A DNA stretch of 55,675 nucleotides, from contig CADCTB010000143.1 of the NCBI GenBank assembly GCA_902805665.1, positions 1 to 55,675 on the forward strand, given 5' to 3'. The stretch's first letter is position 1; each line of letters opens with the position of its first letter. This document shows positions 1-7,289 of the stretch, in pieces. The notes below the pieces were generated by a model. It was not told the DNA's origin and ran no database searches. It saw only the letters and a list, made by a program, of their open reading frames with translations. This stretch comes from an uncultured Acidimicrobiales bacterium (GTDB lineage Bacteria; Actinomycetota; Acidimicrobiia; Acidimicrobiales; AC-14). Position numbers and translations under genes: made by a program.

Positions 1-1
1 C

Positions 2-151
2 AACCGGGCCACCCTCGACCAGCTGGCCCACGCCCTCATGGAGCAGGAGAGCCTGGAGGGCGACGCCCTCGACGACCTCCTCCTCAACATCACCCAGACC
101 GGCCCGACCGACGCGGCGCCGGCCGGTGCCCGCTCGGCTTCCGGCGCCTAG
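2..151 (+). CDS. ftsH: C-terminal end of FtsH-type ATP-dependent zinc protease (partial)
   Basis: Only the last 49 codons lie in the window, ending at TAG 149-151; the gene begins upstream. The piece begins NRATLDQLAHALMEQESLEG and matches the short helical end of the FtsH peptidase domain, where a 'LD.LA..L.E.E.L.G' pattern is usual, followed by an Ala/Pro/Gly-rich tail. FtsH is a membrane-anchored hexameric AAA+ protease that degrades misfolded membrane proteins and some regulators. Neither the ATPase domain nor the HEXXH motif is visible, so the call rests on this tail alone. The next gene starts a few bases after the stop. Confidence 0.55.
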   Translation, partial: NRATLDQLAHALMEQESLEGDALDDLLLNITQTGPTDAAPAGARSASGA

Positions 152-155
152 TCAG

Positions 156-1493
156 GTGGTCACGGCGGCCCCCACCAGCTGCGTCAACCACCGGCGGCGC
201 AACAAGGTCGCCACGTGTGGCACGTGTGGCAGCGCCCTGTGCACGGACTGCATCGTGCGCACCGGCGTGGGGGTGAAGTGCCCCAGCTGCACGGGGGTCA
301 AGGCGACCAAACCGTCGAAAGCGGCCAAGCCTTCGCTGAACCCGCCCACGGCCACGGGGGAGAAGGCCGCGGCGGCCAAACGCCGGCCACTGGGCATCGC
401 CCTGGTCGCCGGAAGCGTGGTGCTGCTCGCCTTCGCCGGCTACGGCCTGGCCACCCGGGACTCCGACCCTGTGGTCACCGAACAGGTGCAGGGTGGCCCC
501 GCTCCGGCCGCCGAGCCGGTCGAGCGTCAGACCGAGTTCGTCGGGGCCGGGGGGCAGCGCATCGGCGGCACCCTCACGCTGCCGGCCGTCGCCCCCGGGC
601 AGAGCGTGCCGGCCGTGCTGATCGTCCCCGGCCTGGGCGCCCTCGACCGCAATGCCGTGGTGTCCGCCAATCCCCCCGACGCGCTGCGGGACGCGCTGGT
701 CTCGAGCGTCGGCGGCGTCGGCCTGAGCACCGGCGACCCGCTGTACAAGGACCTCAGTGAGTCTCTGGCCCAGGTCGGCGTCGCCAGCTTCCGCTACGAG
801 AAGCGGGGCACGAAGTCCGTCCCGCTGCGCGACGGCCAGAAGCTGTCCCTCGACGACGAGGTGGCCGATGCCCGGGCCGCACTGGACCTGCTCGGCCAGC
901 GCCAGGAGCTGGGCGGCGCGCCGATGGTGGTCCTCGGCCACGACACAGGCGGCGTGGTCGCCATGCGGGTGGCGGCCGGGAATCCCCGGATCAAAGGCGT
1001 GGTGGCCGTGTCCACCCCCGCCCGACCCCTGGGCGAGGTCCTGGCCGACGACCTGGCCCGCTCGCGCGGCGGCCCGGTGGCCGACGCCTTTCGGGCGGCG
1101 ACGTCGACGCTCAAGAACACCGGCAAGGCTCCCCCGGCCGACAGCCTCCCCGAGATCATCCGGCCGATCTTCTCCCCGGGCCACGACGCCTACCTGGCCA
1201 GCCTCTTCGCCGTCGATCCCACGGTCGAGGTGGGCAGGGTGGCGGTTCCGGTGCTCCTCGTTCGCGGGGGCGCCGACCCGAGCGTCACCGCCGCGGACGT
1301 CGACCGGCTGTCCGCCTCGTTGCGGGTCGGCGGCCAGGTCATGGTGGGGAGTGCACAGGCCGACCACAACCTGACCCTCGCCGGCGGCGGCCACGAGCAC
1401 AGCAACTCGGCCGTCGCCCCCGCCATCCAGCGCGACACCGACACCCGGTCGGCCCTCACCGGATGGGTCAAGGCGCAGCTCGCGTCGGGCTGA
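156..1493 (+). CDS. Membrane-anchored alpha/beta hydrolase with N-terminal B-box-like zinc finger
   Basis: Predicted 445 aa from GTG 156, chosen because it lies just after the upstream stop; GTG 126 is an in-frame alternative inside the previous gene. Residues about 9-45 carry a Cys/His cluster (C..H, CGTC, CTDC, CPSC) typical of the small B-box-like zinc ribbons at the N-terminus of actinobacterial membrane proteins. One transmembrane segment follows at about 78-98, then an exported alpha/beta hydrolase domain with the 'FRYEKRG' strand-turn and a nucleophile elbow GHDTGG. The elbow has Asp (GAC 942-944) where Ser is expected, so a simple serine-esterase mechanism is doubtful. Candidate acid and His lie in 'GGADPS' and 'QADHNL'. 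Substrate unknown. Confidence 0.75.
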   Translation: MVTAAPTSCVNHRRRNKVATCGTCGSALCTDCIVRTGVGVKCPSCTGVKATKPSKAAKPSLNPPTATGEKAAAAKRRPLGIALVAGSVVLLAFAGYGLATRDSDPVVTEQVQGGPAPAAEPVERQTEFVGAGGQRIGGTLTLPAVAPGQSVPAVLIVPGLGALDRNAVVSANPPDALRDALVSSVGGVGLSTGDPLYKDLSESLAQVGVASFRYEKRGTKSVPLRDGQKLSLDDEVADARAALDLLGQRQELGGAPMVVLGHDTGGVVAMRVAAGNPRIKGVVAVSTPARPLGEVLADDLARSRGGPVADAFRAATSTLKNTGKAPPADSLPEIIRPIFSPGHDAYLASLFAVDPTVEVGRVAVPVLLVRGGADPSVTAADVDRLSASLRVGGQVMVGSAQADHNLTLAGGGHEHSNSAVAPAIQRDTDTRSALTGWVKAQLASG

Positions 1494-1548
1494 GCCCCGG
1501 ATCTCGGCACCACCGCAGAACCGAACGCAGGGCGGGGAAAGAAAGGGC

Positions 1549-1596
1549 TTGCACAGGACCGTTCTCGTAGTACGTTATCTACGTGACTACGCAGAT
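1549..1596 (+). promoter_or_regulatory. Promoter and operator of the arsR-CDF pair (leaderless)
   Basis: A -35-like TTGCAC (1549-1554) and a -10-like TACGTT (1571-1576) are 16 bp apart; the expected transcription start falls on the GTG at 1583, giving a leaderless mRNA. A perfect CGTAG-N8-CTACG inverted repeat (1566-1570/1579-1583) covers the -10, and a second imperfect repeat, ATCTACG...CGCAGAT (1577-1596), runs into the coding region. Either could be the autoregulatory ArsR operator. Confidence 0.55.
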
Positions 1597-1915
1597 AGAT
1601 GAGCCGACGGACGCGCAGGTCGCGACCGCCGTCGACACCTTGAAGCTGCTGGCCGACCCGACCCGGCTGCGCATCCTGTGGGCCCTGCTCCACGGGGAGC
1701 ATTCGGTCGGCCCCCTGGCCGAGCACGTCGGCGCCCCCGCCCCCGCTGTTTCTCAGCACCTGGCCAAGTTGCGGCTGGCCCGTCTCGTGCAGACCCGCCG
1801 GGACGGCAACCGCATCTTCTACCTGGCCGACGACGACCATGTCCGCCGGCTCGTCGAGGAGGCTCTTTTCCATGCCGATGGCGTCGTGCAGGGCCGCGAG
1901 GGGAGCTTCGCGTGA
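1583..1915 (+). CDS. ArsR/SmtB-family metal-responsive repressor (CzrA-like)
   Basis: 110 aa, GTG start. The winged helix-turn-helix spans about 18-80 ('LADPTRLRILWALL', recognition helix 'APAVSQHLAKLRLA'). There is no Cys metal box of the arsenic type. The alpha-5 helix carries D84-x-H86-x10-H97-x-D99, which matches the zinc/cobalt site of CzrA/SmtB (D-x-H-x10-H-x2-H/E) except that the last ligand is shifted or replaced. It should dimerise and leave DNA on binding Zn or Co. Its stop overlaps the GTG of the CDF efflux gene (GTGA, 1912-1915), the classic sensor-pump pair. It is probably autoregulated through the repeats at its own start. Confidence 0.88.
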   Translation: MTTQIDEPTDAQVATAVDTLKLLADPTRLRILWALLHGEHSVGPLAEHVGAPAPAVSQHLAKLRLARLVQTRRDGNRIFYLADDDHVRRLVEEALFHADGVVQGREGSFA

Positions 1916-2985
1916 GCGCCGACGACGTCCACGACCACGACCACGACCACGACCATGACCATGACCATGACCATGACCACGAGCATCAGGGCGGTCTGCG
2001 GGGTGCACTGAAGGGGCTCTTCGCCCCCCACAGCCACGACGCCGCCGACTCGGTGGACAGCGCACTCGAGGCCAGCCGCGACGGCATGCGCGCCCTCAAG
2101 ATCTCCCTCGTCGGCTTGGCAGTCACCGCCGCGTTGCAGGTCGTCGTCGTCCTCATCAGCGGCTCGGTCGCCCTGCTGGCCGACACGGTGCACAACTTCG
2201 CCGACGCCCTGACCGCGGTCCCACTCGCTATCGCATTCTGGATCGGCCGACGCCCGCCCAACAAGCGCTACACCTACGGCTACGGACGGGCCGAGGACCT
2301 GGCGGGCATCTTCATCGTGGCCATGATCGCCCTGTCTGCGGTCGTCGCCGCCTGGGAGGCCGTGCACCGCCTGCTCGACCCTCAGGACGTGCGAAACGTC
2401 GGCTGGGTCATCGCGGCAGGCGTGATCGGCTTCCTCGGGAACGAGCTGGTTGCCGTGTACCGCATCCGGGTCGGTCGCCGGATCGGTTCCGCTGCGCTCG
2501 TGGCCGACGGGCTCCACGCCCGGACCGACGGCGTGACCTCCCTGGGTGTGGTGGCCGGTGGCCTGGGGGTCGCCGCCGGGTGGGAGCTCGCCGACCCCAT
2601 CGTCGGGCTGGTGATCACGGTCGCCATCCTGTTCGTCCTGAAAGGCGCCGCCCGCGACATCTACCGCCGGCTCATGGACAGCGTCGACCCGGAGCTGGTC
2701 GACGCCGTCGAAGACCTGCTGGCGGGCGTGCCCGGCATCGAGGCAGTCGAGCGGGTCAGCATCAGGTGGGTGGGTCACGAGTTGCGGGCGGAGGCCGATG
2801 TCGTGTCCGACAGCCGCCTCACAGTGGCCGAGAGCCACCGCATCGCAGAGGAGGCCCACCACCAGTTGTTGCACGGCATCCCGAAGCTGGCTCGCGCCAC
2901 CATCCACACCAACCCGTGCGGACACGACGGCCTTGATCACCACCTCGTCACCAGTCACCACTTCACCCGGAACAAAGGGGCCTGA
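1912..2985 (+). CDS. Cation diffusion facilitator (CDF) metal efflux protein with His/Asp-repeat N-terminus
   Basis: Predicted 357 aa from GTG 1912, overlapping the arsR stop by 3 nt. CDF proteins export Zn, Co or Cd from the cytoplasm in exchange for protons. Residues 7-25 are an unbroken (His-Asp)8-His-Glu-His tract, a likely metal-buffering tail. Six transmembrane helices follow, with the transport-site motif H94-N-F-A-D98 in TM2 and H-A-R-T-D in TM5; HxxxD in both helices is the pattern of zinc-selective members. The C-terminal part ('VPGIEAVERV...') is the cytoplasmic ferredoxin-like dimerisation domain and ends in a His-rich tail ('CGHDGLDHHLVTSHHF'). Regulation by the upstream CzrA-like protein is inferred. 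Confidence 0.9.
   Translation: MSADDVHDHDHDHDHDHDHDHDHEHQGGLRGALKGLFAPHSHDAADSVDSALEASRDGMRALKISLVGLAVTAALQVVVVLISGSVALLADTVHNFADALTAVPLAIAFWIGRRPPNKRYTYGYGRAEDLAGIFIVAMIALSAVVAAWEAVHRLLDPQDVRNVGWVIAAGVIGFLGNELVAVYRIRVGRRIGSAALVADGLHARTDGVTSLGVVAGGLGVAAGWELADPIVGLVITVAILFVLKGAARDIYRRLMDSVDPELVDAVEDLLAGVPGIEAVERVSIRWVGHELRAEADVVSDSRLTVAESHRIAEEAHHQLLHGIPKLARATIHTNPCGHDGLDHHLVTSHHFTRNKGA
1931..1984 (+). repeat. Hexanucleotide repeat encoding the His-Asp tract
   Basis: Consecutive GACCAC and GACCAT units (eight Asp-His pairs followed by Glu-His) form an in-frame hexanucleotide microsatellite inside the CDF gene. Length change by slippage would add or remove His-Asp pairs without shifting the frame. 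Confidence 0.85.
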
Positions 2986-3010
2986 AGCCGCTTGAAGACC
3001 ACATCACCGT

Positions 3011-3040
3011 CCGCCCGGCACCCGCTAGGGTGCCGGGCGG
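3011..3040 (+). terminator. Strong hairpin between the CDF gene and the binding-protein gene
   Basis: CCGCCCGGCACCC (3011-3023) and GGGTGCCGGGCGG (3028-3040) form a perfect 13 bp stem with a GCTA loop. No T-run follows. It probably ends CDF transcription or protects its 3' end. It argues against starting the next gene at TTG 2992, since translation would run through the stem. Confidence 0.7.
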
Positions 3041-4677
3041 TGTCGCGACTCCGTACTAGCCATCCCCTTCCGGCGCTGAGAACCCTCGTCGTCCTCCTGC
3101 TCCTCACCGCCCTCGTCGCCGCCGGATGCTCGAGCGGCGGCGACGACTCCGAGGTCACCACTGACGAGCCTGCCGAAGCCCGAGCGAACGCCCAGGACCT
3201 CCGCGTCGCGGTGGGAGAGGATCCGTTCATGGCCGGCAACCCGCCGGTGTCCGACATCGGCATCCGCACCGTCGGCCCCAACCCCGGGATCTTCGAGACG
3301 CTCACCCGCCTGAGCCCCACCTACGGCGTCGAGGCGGCTCTCGCTGTCCGATGGGAAGCACCGTCGCCCAAGGTGTGGCGGTTCTTCCTCCGCCGCAACG
3401 TCTCCTTCCACAACGGCACCCCCTTCAACGCCGAGGCCGTCGTCGCCGCCATCGAGAGCTTCTCCACCCGCCAGACCCGTCCTCGGGGCCTCGACGCGGG
3501 CACGGCCAAGGCCACGGCCGACGACGTGGTGGAGATCAACCTGACCACGGACAACGCCCGCCTCGCCGAGCAACTGGCCAACCCCAACATGGCCATCGTG
3601 GCGCCCGGGACGCGGCCCGGTGCGGGCGACTCGCCCGAGACCACTCCCATCGGCACGGGGCCGTTCACCTTCGTCTCCTACGCCAAGGGCACCGACCTCA
3701 AGATGGCGGCCAACGAGAAGTACTGGGACGGATCGCCTGAGGTGCGGTCGCTGACGTTCCGGTTCGGCCCGGAGCGCGACGCCAGCCGGCTGCTGGCCAC
3801 CCGCCAGGTGGAGATCGCCGGCATGGTCGCCTACGCCAACCTGGCCTCGGTGTCGGGCCGCACCGACAAGAACGTGCAGTCCCGGCCGGGCCAGGCCGTC
3901 TACCTCCTCCTCAACAACGGCGGCATCGACGAGTGGACCACGCTCAAGGACGAGAACGTCCGCAAGGCCGTGGCCCACACCATCGACCGCAACGAGGTCA
4001 CCAAGGCCGCCTGGGACGGCCACGGTGAGGACAGCACCACCCTCATCCCCGAGATCGTCCTCGGGGCCGATGCCGCCGACCGCGTGCGGCCCCTGCCCCT
4101 GAACCGCACCGAGGCCAAGAAGATCCTCGACGGCGCGGGCTACCAACCGAGCCTTCCCAACGGCATGCGGGCCAAGGACGGCAGGCCCCTGGTTCTGAAC
4201 CTCCTGCTGTCCCGCCCTTCGGACCAGGCCAAGGCGGGCGAGGCGCTCAAGGCCCAGCTGGCTGAGGTGGGGATAGGCATGCAGGTCCAGGATCCGGGCA
4301 CCGAGACGCCCTTCACCAAGGTGAACAACGCCACCTTCGACCTGTTCCTCGACGTGCGGGCTCAGGACGACGCCAACCCCTGCGCCCTGTGCCGGTTCTT
4401 CACCATCCGCCCGGGTGGTCAGCTCAGCTTCTCGGGGTCGGTCGGCGGCGGCCCGAAGGTCGACGACGCCTACGACCGCATCTTTGCGTCGCCCTCGATC
4501 GACACCGCCCGGCGCACGGCGGCCGACATCATGCAGGTGGTCACCGCCGAGCGCTTCACCGCCGTCTCCATCGCCTCGCTGCGCACGCAATGGCTGATCT
4601 CGCCGCGGGTCCGGGGATTCGACCCGGCGGTGCTCACCGGCGACCAACGCTGGGACACCGTCTTCCTTACCGTGTGA
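3040..4677 (+). CDS. Extracellular solute-binding lipoprotein, family 5 (peptide/nickel type)
   Basis: Predicted 545 aa from GTG 3040, at the foot of the hairpin; TTG 2992 is an alternative. A lipoprotein signal peptide ('LVVLLLLTALVAAGC') ends at a lipidated Cys. The mature protein has family 5 hallmarks: 'IFETLTRLSPTYGVEAALA', 'WRFFLRRNVSFHNGTPFNAE', 'GTGPFTFVSY', and late-domain pieces 'VRKAVAHTIDR' and 'AKKILDGAGY'. Such proteins deliver oligopeptides, nickel or sugars to an ABC importer, but no permease or ATPase gene is adjacent, so it is an orphan or works with a distant transporter. Its TGA overlaps the GTG of the next gene (GTGA), suggesting coupled translation with the beta-propeller protein. 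Confidence 0.85.
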   Translation: MSRLRTSHPLPALRTLVVLLLLTALVAAGCSSGGDDSEVTTDEPAEARANAQDLRVAVGEDPFMAGNPPVSDIGIRTVGPNPGIFETLTRLSPTYGVEAALAVRWEAPSPKVWRFFLRRNVSFHNGTPFNAEAVVAAIESFSTRQTRPRGLDAGTAKATADDVVEINLTTDNARLAEQLANPNMAIVAPGTRPGAGDSPETTPIGTGPFTFVSYAKGTDLKMAANEKYWDGSPEVRSLTFRFGPERDASRLLATRQVEIAGMVAYANLASVSGRTDKNVQSRPGQAVYLLLNNGGIDEWTTLKDENVRKAVAHTIDRNEVTKAAWDGHGEDSTTLIPEIVLGADAADRVRPLPLNRTEAKKILDGAGYQPSLPNGMRAKDGRPLVLNLLLSRPSDQAKAGEALKAQLAEVGIGMQVQDPGTETPFTKVNNATFDLFLDVRAQDDANPCALCRFFTIRPGGQLSFSGSVGGGPKVDDAYDRIFASPSIDTARRTAADIMQVVTAERFTAVSIASLRTQWLISPRVRGFDPAVLTGDQRWDTVFLTV

Positions 4678-6158
4678 TCCGCTGGAGCAGGCTCATCGGC
4701 GCAGGCGTGGCGGTCCTGGGTCTGGTCCTGCTCGTCCTCGGCTTTCAGTCGGGACCCGCGCAGCTCCGGCCGGGCGCCACCGACTTCGTCAACGCCGACC
4801 GGCCCGGGATCAACGCCCACAACTCCCCGTCGGTGGCCGTCGACCCCGCGTCTCCCGCCGTCATCGCCCTGGCCGACCGGATCGACACGCCGCGCTTCTC
4901 CTGCTCGGTGTCCCTGTCCACCACGGGAGGCGCCAGCTGGAAGCCCCTCGCCCTCCCGCTGCCGGTCGATGCCCCGAACTGCCACCAGCCCGACGTCGCC
5001 TACACCTCGGCCAACCACCTGGTCGTGCTCTTCACGGCCACCGGCGGGCGGTTCAACCAGCCCGTCGGCGTCTGGTTGCAGCGCTTCGAGGGCGAGACGC
5101 CGATGGGACCGGCTGTCCCGGTGGCGCCCGCCGAGGCCTTCCACGCCCGCATGGCCGTCGACGGATCCCGGGTGTGGGTCACGTGGGTCCAGGCTGAGGG
5201 GGCGGCCGAGAAGCCCCTGGGGTTCGGGGCGACCCCCGCTCCGGTGCGCATGGCCCGGTCGGTCGACGCGGGCGCCACGTTCTCCCCCCCGGTGACCGTG
5301 AGCGAAGGGCGCCGGGCGATCCAGCCTTCACCCGTCCTCCTGGGTGGCGAGCGGGTCGTGGTCGGTGGGCTCGACCTCGCCGGCGACGTCACCAACTACG
5401 AGGCCCGCCACAACGGCCAGGGCGGCCCGCCGCCCGAGGACCGCTGGCGGGTGCTGACGTGGACGTCGACCGACGGCGGCGTCACCTTCGGGCCACCCGT
5501 CACCGTGGCCGGCGACCTGGCCGCGCCGAACCGCATCATCGTCAACCTCGCCCCTGCGCCGAGCTTCGCCGCCGATCCCAGCCGTGACGGGCGGTTGTAC
5601 GCGGCCTGGGACGCCGGCCAGGGCGACCGGCGTGACGTCTTCCTGGCCCGCTCGGACGACGCAGGGGCCACCTGGTCGGAGCCCCTGGCGGTGGCCTCCC
5701 GGCCGAGGGGACAGTTCCTCCCTGCGGTCGGCGTGTCGCCCGCCGGTCGGGTCGACGTGGTGTTCTACGACCGCAGCGGCGACCCCGACGACGTGCGGGC
5801 CCAGGTCACCATGGCGTCCTCGGCCGACGCCGGCCGCACGTTCCGCACCGCCACCGTCTCCGACGCCCCGTTCGACACCCGGATCGGCTTCGGGAGCCTG
5901 CAGGGGCTCCCGGTCCTGGGCAGCCGGCTCGCCGTCCTGGCCGAGGCCGACCGGTCCCTGGCCTTCTGGTCCGACACCAGCCGGGGGACGATCGACACCA
6001 ACGTCCAGGACCTGGCCGCGGTCAGCGTCGACGTGGAGGAGGCCGGCCGCCGCCGGCCGGCACTGATGGTGCCGGGTGCGCTACTTCTGGGGCTGGGCGG
6101 CGGGCTGGCTGTCGTCGCCCGCCTCCGACCACGTGACGGTGGACCACAGCAGGCCTAG
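4674..6158 (+). CDS. Asp-box (BNR/sialidase-like) beta-propeller membrane protein, copy 1
   Basis: Predicted 494 aa from GTG 4674, overlapping the upstream stop. An N-terminal signal or anchor helix ('GAGVAVLGLVLLVLGF') is followed by an extracellular domain with repeated Asp-box motifs (S-x-D-x-G-x-T-F/W type): STTGGASW, SVDAGATF, STDGGVTF, SDDAGATW and SADAGRTF. A C-terminal membrane helix ('MVPGALLLGLGGGLAVVARL') and short tail end it. Asp boxes mark sialidase-like six-bladed propellers, but I see no convincing sialidase Arg triad, so it may be structural or ligand-binding. A paralogue with the same layout lies at 8050-9588 on the other strand. Its 3' end overlaps a convergent gene by 78 nt. 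Confidence 0.8.
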   Translation: MIRWSRLIGAGVAVLGLVLLVLGFQSGPAQLRPGATDFVNADRPGINAHNSPSVAVDPASPAVIALADRIDTPRFSCSVSLSTTGGASWKPLALPLPVDAPNCHQPDVAYTSANHLVVLFTATGGRFNQPVGVWLQRFEGETPMGPAVPVAPAEAFHARMAVDGSRVWVTWVQAEGAAEKPLGFGATPAPVRMARSVDAGATFSPPVTVSEGRRAIQPSPVLLGGERVVVGGLDLAGDVTNYEARHNGQGGPPPEDRWRVLTWTSTDGGVTFGPPVTVAGDLAAPNRIIVNLAPAPSFAADPSRDGRLYAAWDAGQGDRRDVFLARSDDAGATWSEPLAVASRPRGQFLPAVGVSPAGRVDVVFYDRSGDPDDVRAQVTMASSADAGRTFRTATVSDAPFDTRIGFGSLQGLPVLGSRLAVLAEADRSLAFWSDTSRGTIDTNVQDLAAVSVDVEEAGRRRPALMVPGALLLGLGGGLAVVARLRPRDGGPQQA

Positions 6159-6548
6159 CCCGAACACGGCCAGCGCCGAGGCCGTGTGGTAGACGGTGCC
6201 GGGCCATGGCGCCTCGTCGCGCGTGGCCTGGGCCACGAGAGGGAGGTGGGTGGCCAGCATCCACATGCCGGCCAGCAGCACGGTCATGCCGGCTATCAAC
6301 CGGAGGGCCCCGGGGCCCTGCGGCCGGCGCCCGGCCAGGATGCCGACGATCGCGGCCAGCAGGACCACCACCGCCGGAAGGACGTGGGACGCGAACTCCG
6401 CGTCAGCTGAGGTGTTGAGCGCCGGGCCGCTGTACTTGGGCAGTGACGCCCAGAGTGCGACCCCGACGCCCACGACAGGCAGCATCTTGGCCAGGTCGGG
6501 CCCCGGCGCCGGGGTGGCGGCGACCGGCGCCGGCTTGCTCTTCGCCAT
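6081..6548 (-). CDS. Small polytopic membrane protein (unknown function)
   Basis: 155 aa, ATG start directly after the TAA of the seleno-ATPase gene (zero gap), so it is the last gene of that operon. A short Lys/Pro/Ala-rich N-terminus precedes about four hydrophobic segments: 'MLPVVGVGVALWASL', 'HVLPAVVVLLAAIVGILAG', 'LIAGMTVLLAGMWMLATHL' and 'ALAVFGLGLLWSTVTW'. No family was recognised. Tight coupling suggests it works at the membrane with the two ATPases and the propeller protein. The 3' end overlaps the convergent propeller gene by 78 nt. Confidence 0.7.
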   Translation of the reverse strand: MAKSKPAPVAATPAPGPDLAKMLPVVGVGVALWASLPKYSGPALNTSADAEFASHVLPAVVVLLAAIVGILAGRRPQGPGALRLIAGMTVLLAGMWMLATHLPLVAQATRDEAPWPGTVYHTASALAVFGLGLLWSTVTWSEAGDDSQPAAQPQK

Positions 6549-7289
6549 TTAGTTGGGGCTGGGCATGAGGGTGGAGGCCAGGCCGATGAGGGCCCGCACC
6601 GCCGGCGCGTCGGGGTCGAGGTCGATCGGGGCGACACCCTTGCGGTCGGCTTCCACGATCTTGGGGTCGTGGGGGACGCCGACGACCTCCATGCCCGGGA
6701 AGGCCGCCTTGACCGTCTCGAGATCCTCGTCGTGACGGATGCGGTTGGCGACCACCACGATGCGGGCCACGGTGCGCTCGGCGGCCAGGGCCGCAGCCCG
6801 GGCGCCGACCTCGAGTGACTTGGGAGTGGCCTCGACGACGATCACGACAGTGTCGACGTGCTCCTCGCCCAGGCGGGTGAGGGTGCCGACGCCGGCCTCG
6901 AAGTCGGCGACGACGACATCTTCTTCAGGGAACTCAACGGAGCCGAGCAACTGCTCGGGCGACAAGCCACATCAGAGTCAGCCAGGTTCCGGATTGTCGA
7001 TCCGGCTCACCACCGCCAGTCGCACACCGTCGGGCCCGTCGGAGCCGTAGCGGCTGATCAGGGTGTCCCAGTTGTTGGCGTGCTCCTCTTCGCCCTCGTC
7101 GAGGGCCTGGCGCATGGAGACCAGGCGCTCGGTCTCCTCGTCGCCCACGCCCAGGGAGATACCGAGGTTGGGGTTCGAGTCGCAGTCGAGCGCGACCACG
7201 GCCGTCCCGTTGCGCGCCAGTGTGCGGGCGATGACCGACGAGGTCGTCGTCTTGCCCGACCCGCCCTTGCCTACGACTGCGAGTTTCAT
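6549..7289 (-). CDS. CooC/ArsA-like P-loop ATPase, predicted selenoprotein with Sec-Leu-Sec-Cys motif
   Basis: One reading frame from ATG 7289 to TAA 6549, 246 residues if both internal UGAs are decoded. Codon 104 (6980-6978) and codon 106 (6974-6972) are TGA, giving G-U-L-U-C-G-L-S at 103-110. Before them lie the deviant Walker A GKGGSGKT (7-14), 'ALDCDSNPNLG' and 'DGVRLAVVSRIDNPEPG'; after them 'SPEQLLGSV', the switch II/Walker B 'VADFEAG' (128-133) and 'VVVEATPKSLEVG', as in SIMIBI ATPases that insert nickel or move oxyanions. In CooC-type proteins this place holds a Cys-x-Cys metal motif at the dimer interface; as I recall, actinobacterial relatives read C-x-C-C. A SECIS-like hairpin follows at 6958-6943. 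The start overlaps the upstream ATPase stop (ATGA). A pseudogene with two nonsense mutations is the alternative, but nothing else in the frame is damaged. Confidence 0.82.
6943..6958 (-). promoter_or_regulatory. Predicted bacterial SECIS hairpin in the ATPase mRNA
   Basis: On the coding strand CCGAGC pairs with GCTCGG (6 bp) around an AGTT loop. The loop starts 20 nt after the second UGA and 26 nt after the first, leaving 19 and 25 nt between. G and U at loop positions 2-3 match the GU contacted by SelB in bacterial SECIS elements. The rhodanese gene has the same spacing and the same GU. Confidence 0.75.
6972..6980 (-). other. Two in-frame UGA codons (UGA-CUC-UGA) predicted to encode selenocysteine
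   Basis: Minus-strand codons TGA (6980-6978), CTC, TGA (6974-6972), TGT interrupt an otherwise continuous ATPase frame at the expected C-x-C-C position. Both lie within normal reach of the one downstream hairpin. Confidence 0.78.

Noticed and set aside
2992-3039. Earlier TTG start for the binding-protein gene
   Set aside because: It would place a 13 bp perfect hairpin inside the coding start; GTG 3040 gives a normal lipoprotein signal peptide.
3025-4647. Long minus-strand open frame opposite the binding-protein gene
   Set aside because: The plus strand encodes a clear family 5 binding protein; the opposite frame has no recognisable domain.
4674-6158. True sialidase
   Set aside because: Asp boxes are present, but the Arg triad, Tyr/Glu pair and FRIP motif of sialidases were not found.
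6549-7289. Seleno-ATPase region as two separate genes or a simple pseudogene
   Set aside because: Both halves are in one frame, complementary parts of one P-loop ATPase, with no other lesion, UGAs at the expected metal motif and a SECIS-like hairpin behind them.
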